A stretch of DNA of 64,000 nucleotides, taken from contig VGBT01000003.1 in assembly GCA_016870395.1 (NCBI GenBank), positions 109,607-173,606 of the forward strand, in the 5' to 3' direction. The notes beneath the pieces were generated by a model. It was not told the origin of the DNA. It made no database searches and saw only the letters and a list, made by a program, of their open reading frames with translations. Both the position numbers and the translations under genes were made by a program. Below, piece after piece: positions 57,706 through 64,000 of the stretch (position 1 is its first letter; the number at the start of each line of letters is the position of its first letter). This DNA comes from Actinomycetota bacterium. GTDB lineage: Bacteria; Actinomycetota; Acidimicrobiia; IMCC26256; JAENVU01.

Positions 57706-58707
57706 GTGAGCGGCGGCGTGGTGGCCGAGGGCCTGAAGAAGCGGTTCGGAGACTTCGAGGCGCTGGTGGGGGTCGACTTCGTCGTTCCCGAAGGCGCGCT
57801 GGTCGCGCTGCTGGGTCCGAACGGCGCGGGCAAGACCACCACGATCCGGATCCTCACCACGCTGCTACGGGCCGACGCCGGCCGTGCCACGGTCTCGGGC
57901 TTCGACGTCGCGACGCAACCCCAGCTGGTGCGCGCCGCGATCGGGCTCACCGGTCAGTACGCGGCGGTCGACGAGGATCTCACCGGCCGCGAGAACCTCG
58001 TGCTCGTCGGGCGGCTCTGCCGGATGTCCAAGCGCGCCGCGCAGGAGCGCGCCGCGGTGCTCCTCGAGGTGTTCCAGCTCGTCGACGCGGCCGACCGTCG
58101 GCTGCGCACCTACTCGGGCGGGATGCGTCGGCGCCTCGACCTCGCGGGCAGCCTGATGTTCGCACCCGAGGTGCTGTTCCTCGACGAGCCCACGACGGGG
58201 CTCGATCCGCGTAGCCGGCTCGACCTCTGGGACGTGATCGTCGAGCTCAAGGACGCGGGAACGACCATCGTGCTCACCACACAGTACCTGGAGGAGGCCG
58301 ACCAGCTCGCCGACACGATCAGCGTGATCGACGAAGGACGGATCATCGCGGAGGGCACGGCCGACGAGCTGAAGGACCGCATCGGCGGCGACGTCCTCGA
58401 CCTCCGTGTCCACGATCGGGCCCAGCTCGACCTCGCCGTCACGACGTTGACCCGCGAGTTCGGCGCGAGCGAGTCCGACGTGACGGTCGACCGCGATCTC
58501 GGGACCGTCGTCGTTCCCATCGCCCAAGGATCCGACTCGCTGGTCACGGCCATCCGGATGCTCGACGGCGCAGGGATCGGCATCGACGACCTGAGCCTGC
58601 GACGCCCCTCGCTCGACGACGTGTTCCTGCACCTCACCGGGCACGCCGCCGAGACGCGGGTCGGAGCGAAGAAGCGGCGGGCCCGGATTCCCGCGGGAGG
58701 AGGCTGA
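57706..58707 (+). CDS. DrrA-type ABC exporter ATPase
   Basis: 333 residues. Walker A GPNGAGKTTT, Q-loop TGQYAAVDEDLTG, signature TYSGGMRRRLDLAGSL, Walker B VLFLDEPTTGLDPRSR and the switch His position replaced by Gln in TTQYLEEADQLAD, which is usual for the daunorubicin-resistance family. The C-terminal LRRPSLDDVFLHLTGH is also typical. Works with the permease 1 base downstream, likely exporting a drug or lipid. GTG 57706 abuts the operator. Confidence 0.9.
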   Translation: MSGGVVAEGLKKRFGDFEALVGVDFVVPEGALVALLGPNGAGKTTTIRILTTLLRADAGRATVSGFDVATQPQLVRAAIGLTGQYAAVDEDLTGRENLVLVGRLCRMSKRAAQERAAVLLEVFQLVDAADRRLRTYSGGMRRRLDLAGSLMFAPEVLFLDEPTTGLDPRSRLDLWDVIVELKDAGTTIVLTTQYLEEADQLADTISVIDEGRIIAEGTADELKDRIGGDVLDLRVHDRAQLDLAVTTLTREFGASESDVTVDRDLGTVVVPIAQGSDSLVTAIRMLDGAGIGIDDLSLRRPSLDDVFLHLTGHAAETRVGAKKRRARIPAGGG

Positions 58708-58708
58708 C

Positions 58709-59554
58709 ATGACGACGCTCGCCCCTGAGCGGGTCGGTACCCCGGCGCGGCGTGCCGCGCTGCCGCCCGCGCGGGTCATCGCCGACATCGCCCTGCTCGC
58801 GCAACGGAACCTCATCAAGTCGGTCCGGATGCCGATGTACATCGTCTTCTCGACGATCCAGCCGTTCATGCAGCTCGTGCTCTTCGTCTTCGTCTTCGGC
58901 TCGATCGCCGACATCGGTCCGGGCATGAGCTACCGGAATTACGTCGTGCCCGCCGTGCTCGTGCAGACGATGACCTTCGCCGGCATGGGCTCGGGTGTCG
59001 GGATCGCGCGTGACCTCGACACGGGCATGATCGACCGGTTCCGTTCGCTGCCGATCGCCCGCTCGGCGTTCCTGGTGGGTCGGACGTCGAGCGACAGCCT
59101 GCGGCTCGGGGTGCAGGCAACGCTGCTCGTCGTCGCGGCGATGCTGATGGGCTTCCGGTTCGGCAACGGCGCGCTTCCGGCGTTCGGGATGTTCGTGATC
59201 GTCGTGATGTTCGGCCTCGCGCTCACCACCTTCTCGGCATGGATGGGACTCACGGTGCGCGACCCGGAGACGGTGCAGGCCGCGATGTTCATCCCCGTCA
59301 TACCCCTCGTGTTCACGAGCTCCGCGTTCGCCCCCATCTCCCGCCTGCCCGGATGGATGCAGCCGTTCGCCGAGTGGAGTCCCGTGACCGCGGCGATCGA
59401 CAGCGCTCGCGGGCTTGCCCTCGGCGACGAGGTGCTGTACCAGGTGAACCAGGTGCATCTGCACACCGCGTTGTGGCACTTCCTGCTGTGGTGGGTGGTG
59501 ATCGTCGTTGTGTTCACCGCCCTCGCCGTCCGCCGCTACCGCCTCGGTTCCTGA
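58709..59554 (+). CDS. DrrB-type ABC-2 permease
   Basis: 281 residues with six hydrophobic segments. It shows RNLIKSVRMPMYIVFSTIQPFMQLVLFVFVFGS at the N-terminus, GIARDLDTGMIDRFRSLPIARSAFLVGR and the ABC-2 signature-like region in AFAPISRLPGWMQPFAEWSPVTAAIDSAR. It pairs with the upstream ATPase to form an exporter under MarR control. Confidence 0.9.
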   Translation: MTTLAPERVGTPARRAALPPARVIADIALLAQRNLIKSVRMPMYIVFSTIQPFMQLVLFVFVFGSIADIGPGMSYRNYVVPAVLVQTMTFAGMGSGVGIARDLDTGMIDRFRSLPIARSAFLVGRTSSDSLRLGVQATLLVVAAMLMGFRFGNGALPAFGMFVIVVMFGLALTTFSAWMGLTVRDPETVQAAMFIPVIPLVFTSSAFAPISRLPGWMQPFAEWSPVTAAIDSARGLALGDEVLYQVNQVHLHTALWHFLLWWVVIVVVFTALAVRRYRLGS

Positions 59555-59561
59555 GCACGCG

Positions 59562-60374
59562 ATGGATCTCGGGTTGCGCGATGCCACCGTCGTCGTCAAC
59601 GGCGGCTCGAAGGGCATGGGTCGCGCGGCGGCCGAGTGCCTCGCCCGAGAGGGGGCGCGGGTAGCGGTGCTGGCGCGGGGGCGAGAGGCCCTCGACGAGA
59701 CGATCGCGATGCTCACCGCGCTGGGCTGTCCCGACGCGGTCGGGCTCCCGGCCGACCTCACCCGGGCGGCCGAGGTGGACGCCGCGTTCGCGGCGGTGGG
59801 CGAGCGCTGGGGCGCGCTCAACGCCCTCGTCAACGCAGCCGGCCCCACCGACGTGGGCATCGGGTCCTTCGAGGCCATCGACGACGCGGAGTGGGCGGCA
59901 ACGCTCGAGGTCGGGCTGATGAGCGCCGTGCGGTGCGTGCGGGCTGCGCTGCCGCTCCTACGGACCGCGAGCTGGGCCCGCATCGTCAACGTGTCCGCGC
60001 ACTCGACCAAGCGCCAATCGCCCGAGATCGTGGCCTACACGGCCGCGAAGGCCGCGCTGACCAGCTTCTCCAAGAACCTGTCGCTGTCGCTCGCCGGCGA
60101 CGGCATCCTCGTGAACACCATCTCGCCCGGGTCGTTCCTGTCGGAAGGGATGCGCGACTACCTGCGTGCGCTTCCGGCCGACCGGGGCGTGGATCCCGAC
60201 AGCCTCGAGGACGCGATGCGCGTGATCCGCGAGGACTTCGGTCACCCGGCCCACCTGTCCCGCGCCGGCGACCCGGCCGAGATCGGCCCGGTGATCGCGT
60301 TCTGCTGCTCGCCGGTGAACAGCTACATGACCGGCGCGAACGTGAACGTGGACGGCGGCTCCGACTTCTGCTGA
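59562..60374 (+). CDS. Short-chain dehydrogenase
   Basis: 270 residues: ATVVVNGGSKGMGRAAAECLAREGARV (cofactor site), NAAGPTDVG, VNVSAHSTKRQSPEIVAYTAAKAAL (Ser, Tyr, Lys) and SPGSFLSEGMRDYL. Classical SDR. Substrate unknown. It starts 7 bases after the permease stop and may share the transcript. Confidence 0.85.
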   Translation: MDLGLRDATVVVNGGSKGMGRAAAECLAREGARVAVLARGREALDETIAMLTALGCPDAVGLPADLTRAAEVDAAFAAVGERWGALNALVNAAGPTDVGIGSFEAIDDAEWAATLEVGLMSAVRCVRAALPLLRTASWARIVNVSAHSTKRQSPEIVAYTAAKAALTSFSKNLSLSLAGDGILVNTISPGSFLSEGMRDYLRALPADRGVDPDSLEDAMRVIREDFGHPAHLSRAGDPAEIGPVIAFCCSPVNSYMTGANVNVDGGSDFC

Positions 60375-60388
60375 GACCGGGCCCGCGG

Positions 60389-61771
60389 CTAGCCGAGCTT
60401 CTTCATCACGCGGAGCAGCAGCGGGTCCATCTCCCCGCCGAGCTTGCCGCCGTCGAACGCGGCGTCCTGACGGAGCAGCGTGCGCCGGGTGAGCTCCGCG
60501 CTGATCCAACGCAGCGGCTCCGGCGGGAAGCCCGGCTCGGCAGTGTCGACGAAGCAGAGCTCGGTGAGCTCGCTCGGCTTGCCCAGCACCTTGTCGCGCA
60601 GGATCTTGCCGCCGGTGTGGCTGGGGGCCACCCCGTGCCCGTTGTACCCGAGGCCGTAGTGCAGGCGGCCCTCGAGCAGCGACCCGAACAGCGGCATGAA
60701 CGAGACGGTGATGGCGACGGGACCGCCCCAGCCGTGCGAGAAGCGGACCTGGTCGAGCTGGGGGAAGGTGCGGCGGAAGGTGGACTCGAGCCGCTTGAAG
60801 ACGGTGTCGGCCCGGTCATAGCGCGGGCGGATCGCGCCACCGGGATAGATGATGCCGTCGCTGCCGCCCCACAGGATCCGGCCGTCGTCGGTGCGCCGGT
60901 AGTAGTGCACGAAGTTGCGCTTGTCCTCGATGCCCTGGCGACGCTCCCAGCCCACGGTGTCCCACTGGGCATCCGTGAGCGGCTCGGTGAGCGCGATGTA
61001 GGTGTAGAGGGGGACGACCTTGTGCTTGAACCACGGAGTGGTCGATGCCCATGCGTTCGTCGCGAGGACGACCTGCTCGGCGCGGACTACCCCGCTCGGC
61101 GTGTGCACGTGCAGCCGCGCTCCGCCGTCTTCTATGCGGCTGATCGGCGTGCGCTCGAAGATCGTCGCCCCCATGCCTTCCACGACGGCGGCGAGCCGGT
61201 TCGTCAACTTGGCCGGGTGCAGGACGCCGCAGTGGTCTTCCATCAGGGCGCCCAGATACGTGGGCGATTCGACCTCGGCCCGGGTCTCTTCGCTGCTCAG
61301 GCGGCGGAAGCCGTCGAGGCCGAGCTCCTGCGCGGTCCGGTAATCCGCCTCGACGCGCTGCATCTGGCCCGGGTTCGTGCCGACCACCATGAGCCCGCCG
61401 TGCACCCACTCGCACGCGATCCCGTGCGCGGCGACGGTCTCGCCGATCTCGTCGACCGAGGTCGCAACCGCGTCGTGCGCGGCCTTGGCGGCCGCGTCGC
61501 CGTGGTTGCGGCGGAGGTGCGCCAGGCTCATGTCGAGCAGCGTCATCGCGAAGCCGCCGTTGCGACCGCTGGCACCGAAGCCGACCTCCTCGCTCTCGAG
61601 CAGCGTGATCTGCAGCCCGGGCTGTGCCTCCAGTAGCTGGTACGCGGTCCAGAGCCCGGTGAAGCCGGCGCCGACGATGGCGACGTCGACGTCGACGGAG
61701 TGGCCGAGCGACGCGCGTGGGTCGTGGCGCGCCGTTTCGAGCCAGTAGACCGACGAGCCCAGGTTTCGCAT
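60389..61771 (-). CDS. FAD-dependent DAO-family oxidase
   Basis: 460 residues: VDVDVAIVGAGFTGLWTAYQLLE (FAD site), EVGFGASGRNGGFAMTL, HGGLMVVGTNPGQ, VVLATNAWAST and GWGGPVAITVSFMP with GLGYNGHGVAPSHTGGKIL. It is close to gamma-glutamylputrescine/glycine oxidase-like enzymes (PuuB/OrdL group), which oxidise amines or N-substituted amino acids. GGGAG precedes the ATG. Confidence 0.86.
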   Translation of the reverse strand: MRNLGSSVYWLETARHDPRASLGHSVDVDVAIVGAGFTGLWTAYQLLEAQPGLQITLLESEEVGFGASGRNGGFAMTLLDMSLAHLRRNHGDAAAKAAHDAVATSVDEIGETVAAHGIACEWVHGGLMVVGTNPGQMQRVEADYRTAQELGLDGFRRLSSEETRAEVESPTYLGALMEDHCGVLHPAKLTNRLAAVVEGMGATIFERTPISRIEDGGARLHVHTPSGVVRAEQVVLATNAWASTTPWFKHKVVPLYTYIALTEPLTDAQWDTVGWERRQGIEDKRNFVHYYRRTDDGRILWGGSDGIIYPGGAIRPRYDRADTVFKRLESTFRRTFPQLDQVRFSHGWGGPVAITVSFMPLFGSLLEGRLHYGLGYNGHGVAPSHTGGKILRDKVLGKPSELTELCFVDTAEPGFPPEPLRWISAELTRRTLLRQDAAFDGGKLGGEMDPLLLRVMKKLG

Positions 61772-61908
61772 GGGTGTTGCTCCCGGTGAGCGGACGATGC
61801 CCGCATTCTGACGGCACGGCGAACGCGCGGGCCAGGGTCGAGGGTCACCCTGCGACCCTGGCGGCGAGACTCCCGGTTGGGCGTCGGTGCGAGGACCACA
61901 ATCGCGTC

Positions 61909-62608
61909 ATGGACCAGGCGGCGGGGATTTGTGACAGTGGCGAGCTGGCGCCCGCTCACGCCACGATGGCAGTACCGGTTGCACATCCGGACGAGGTCGT
62001 CGACGAGCTCGGTCGCTTCGCCGGACTGATCCCTCCCCAGCGCATGCTCACGGTGCTCCTGGAGGAGCACGACGAAGACGTCTCGCGTCTCTCCGGTGTG
62101 CTCCACGCGCGTGAGGCCGTGGTCGAGTCGATCGCTCGGCGCCTGTGGCACCGGCTCCCGTGGCTGCTTCTCGGGCTCGTCGGTGCGCTCCTCTCGGCGG
62201 GCATCGTGGGCGCGTTCGAGGATCAGCTCGCTCGCCGCGTGATGCTGGCGTTCTTCATCCCGGGCGTCGTCTACATCGCCGACGCGGTGGGCACGCAGAC
62301 CGAGGCGATCATCATCCGCGGCTTGAGCGTCGGCATTCCGGTGCGTGCGGTGCTCTTCCGCGAAGCGGTCACGGGACTCGCGATCGGCATGATCATCGCG
62401 GCGGCCTTCGTGCCTATCGGCCTGCTCGTCTGGGGAGAGCCCGACGTGGTGCTGGCCGTCGGACTCGCGCTGCTCGTCGCGTGCGGCACCGCTGCTCGCC
62501 CGGCTCCATCTCGATCCCGCGTTCGGCGCGGGCCCGTTGGCCACGGTGGTACAGGACCTGCTCTCGATCGTGATCTACTGCGTGATCGTCCTCGCGATCG
62601 CCGGCTGA
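61909..62608 (+). pseudogene. MgtE-like divalent-cation transporter, frameshifted
   Basis: The first frame encodes a short N-terminal part and MgtE-type helices: FFIPGVVYIADAVGTQTEAIIIRGLSVG, the conserved GNxGxQ-like segment, and VLAVGLALLVACGT. The last helix (LHLDPAFGAGPLATVV then LSIVIYCVIVLAIAG) is in another frame, starting at about 62490. A short stretch of the usual ALLVACGT...LP loop also looks missing. Total length is 700 bases, not a multiple of three. Without repair the protein lacks its final membrane helix. The N-terminal CBS module is vestigial. Confidence 0.72.
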
Positions 62609-62692
62609 CCGGCCGGCCCGCTTCGCGCGTCAGCGCGCCAGGTCGACGAGCAGGTCGGCCAGGAGCGCGGCGAGCATTGTCGTGCAGGTCGG

Positions 62693-62698
62693 TACCAT
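62693..62698 (+). promoter_or_regulatory. TANNNT -10-like hexamer, leaderless start
   Basis: TACCAT lies 6 bases before the ATG at 62705. Confidence 0.4.
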
Positions 62699-62704
62699 CA
62701 TCGA

Positions 62705-63076
62705 ATGATCGACCACTTCTCTAGCCAGTGCGCCGACGTCGTGGCCAGCGCCTCGTTCTGCGACGCGATGCTCCTGCCGCTCGGTGGGTCCCGGGTGATG
62801 GACTTCGGGACCGTCATCGGGTACGGGCGTGACGGCAAGCCGACGTTCTGGGTGATCCCGTCGACGACCGGTGACCCCAACCGTGAGGTGCACATCGCGT
62901 TCGAGGCGCCGAGCCGCGACGCCGTGCGCATTTTCTTCGAGGTCGCGGTGGGGGCCGGTGCCGAGGTGCTGCACGAGCCACGCGAGTGGCCCGAGTACCA
63001 CCCGGGATACTTCGGCGCGTTCGTGCGGGATCCCGACGGCAACAACGTCGAGACGGTCTGTCATTGTCCCGAATAG
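62705..63076 (+). CDS. Single-domain VOC protein
   Basis: 123 residues: MIDHFSSQCADVVASASFCDAML with His3, VHIAFEAPSRDAVRIFFE, and YFGAFVRDPDGNNVETVCH with a late Glu, the standard VOC metal-ligand layout (His, His, Glu). Catalytic role unknown. It likely starts leaderless. Confidence 0.82.
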   Translation: MIDHFSSQCADVVASASFCDAMLLPLGGSRVMDFGTVIGYGRDGKPTFWVIPSTTGDPNREVHIAFEAPSRDAVRIFFEVAVGAGAEVLHEPREWPEYHPGYFGAFVRDPDGNNVETVCHCPE

Positions 63077-63140
63077 CCTTGCTGTCGCGCGGCGTCGTCG
63101 GTATGGTGCCCCGCTTCCCACGGCGAGGTCTGAGGACGGC

Positions 63141-63872
63141 GTGAGCACGATCGACCAGCCCGGTCAGCCCCGGCCCGGTGCCGGGCCCCGCCCGAAGGTG
63201 CTGATCACCGGTACTGGCCGCGCCGGGACGACGTTGCTCGTGCAGGTGCTCACCGATCTCGGCATGGACACGGGGTTCACCAGTGACGCGCTTGTCGACG
63301 AGCAGGCGCGCGCCGGTCTGGAGGCACCCCTCGACGACCCCGCGGGTCCGCGCATCGTGAAGAGCCCGACGGTGATCCGCCGGCTCGGCAGACTGCTCGC
63401 CTCGGGCACCGTCGAGCTCGAGCACGTCATCATCCCGATGCGCGCGCTCGACGTGGCGGCGGCGAGCCGAGTGCGTCAGACCAAGTACGGCGCGGATCTC
63501 CGCACCTTCGGCGGCCTGCTGGGAACGCGCTACGCGACCAAGCAGCGCGAGGCGTTGGCCCTGCTCCAGTACGAGCTCGTGTACGTGCTCGCCACCTACG
63601 ACGTGCCGCATACGCTGCTGCTGTTCCCCCGGTTCGCCTCGGACTGGGAGTACACCCACCGCAAGCTCGGGTTCCTCGACCCGAACGTGCCCGCGACGCG
63701 CTGGCGCGAGGTATTCGAGGCGCGCGTCGTCCCGGGGCTCATTCACGAGGAGCCGCTCAGCCGGCGCGAACGGGCCATGACCGTTGCCGGGACCACGTAC
63801 AACCGGCTGGTCGCCCGACCGGCGCGCGCCGTGCGCAAGGTCTGGCGCGGTGAACCACGGTCACCGCGGTAG
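63141..63872 (+). CDS. Sulfotransferase-like P-loop protein
   Basis: 243 residues. The N-terminal PKVLITGTGRAGTTLLVQVLTDLGMDTGF is the 5'-phosphosulfate-binding-like loop of sulfotransferases (GxGRAGTT). PRIVKSPTVIRRLG and HVIIPMRALDVAAASRVRQTK could form the 3'-phosphate site. Often found in polysaccharide or cell-surface loci; here it is beside no glycosyltransferase. It may sulfate or be a relative with other function. GTG 63141. Confidence 0.6.
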   Translation: MSTIDQPGQPRPGAGPRPKVLITGTGRAGTTLLVQVLTDLGMDTGFTSDALVDEQARAGLEAPLDDPAGPRIVKSPTVIRRLGRLLASGTVELEHVIIPMRALDVAAASRVRQTKYGADLRTFGGLLGTRYATKQREALALLQYELVYVLATYDVPHTLLLFPRFASDWEYTHRKLGFLDPNVPATRWREVFEARVVPGLIHEEPLSRRERAMTVAGTTYNRLVARPARAVRKVWRGEPRSPR

Positions 63873-63892
63873 TCGCCCCGACCCGTCGCGGC

Positions 63893-63935
63893 GTTGGTGA
63901 TCCAGACCGGTGTGACGACGGGTTCGGTCACCGAC
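63893..63935. repeat. Palindromic intergenic element, family 2 copy B
   Basis: A 43-base counterpart to the element at 47136. The first ten bases GTTGGTGATC are identical, and CGGTCACC is shared near the end. It lies between convergent genes. Confidence 0.65.
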
Positions 63936-63943
63936 CGAGCGGC

Positions 63944-64000
63944 TCATGGTTGGACTTGGGTGCCGTCGGGGCGGAGGACGTGGAGGGTGTGGCCGTCGAA
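63944..64000 (-). CDS. C-terminal end of a gene cut by the window edge
   Basis: Only 18 residues and the stop are visible: FDGHTLHVLRPDGTQVQP. The short beta-turn pattern resembles the ends of some integrase/transposase-like proteins, but it is too short to classify. Confidence 0.4.
   Translation of the reverse strand, partial: FDGHTLHVLRPDGTQVQP

Noticed and set aside
62630..62704. Tiny minus-strand frame before the VOC gene
   Set aside because: About 23 codons, no ribosome site, and overlaps the TACCAT promoter-like box of the VOC gene.

Overview
The window is about 64 kb of very GC-rich DNA with closely packed genes, many GTG starts and frequent 4-base GTGA/ATGA overlaps. It has several F420-type LLM oxidoreductases, a CYP125/142-like P450 and a sterol-ring degradation cluster matching the mycobacterial one. 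This points to a free-living actinobacterium, and the mix of genes suggests an Acidimicrobiia-like lineage (inference; no rRNA or marker gene is present). No rRNA, tRNA, CRISPR array or intact insertion sequence was seen.

Layout. 1-8739: a partial P450, an LLM oxidoreductase, a repeat protein paired with an RDD membrane protein, an HdeD-like membrane protein, a CoA-transferase, a frameshifted RTX-type secreted protein, a UbiA prenyltransferase and a YihY protein. 8814-15524: an acyl-CoA ligase, an acyl-CoA dehydrogenase, a VOC protein, a second YihY protein, a GlcD-like FAD oxidase and a YhhN protein. 15610-21413: ribB downstream of a two-component system, msrB, a DEAD-box helicase fused to a cold-shock domain, and a class-III aminotransferase. 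21464-27240: a thiamine operon (thiN, thiB, thiP, thiQ and two trailing genes) under a TPP riboswitch. 27239-31030: a tyrosine phosphatase, an LLM oxidoreductase, an L,D-transpeptidase and a PAS-GGDEF protein.

31081-46111 is the metabolic core. It carries fadE30, ipdF, a copper amine oxidase, an SDR, echA20, ipdA, ipdB, ipdC, a DUF35 protein with a thiolase-like protein, a FadD19-like ligase, fadE31, a FadE32/33-like gene and fadA6. Together these should open the last sterol C and D rings (HIP/HIEC-CoA/COCHEA-CoA steps) and beta-oxidise the products.

46154-64000: a double GNAT, a VOC/LLM pair, an MFS/beta-galactosidase operon, an SDR and CoA ligase, a thiolase/LEH/MarR operon divergent from a DrrAB-type exporter, an SDR, a DAO-type oxidase, a frameshifted MgtE-like gene, a VOC protein, a sulfotransferase-like protein and a cut-off gene at the right edge.

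Non-coding signals are rich. Two families of conserved palindromes occupy gaps between convergent genes. TANNNT hexamers lie 6-9 bases before many start codons, suggesting leaderless transcripts. A MarR operator sits between divergent starts. Two genes, the RTX protein and the MgtE-like transporter, are broken by frameshifts.
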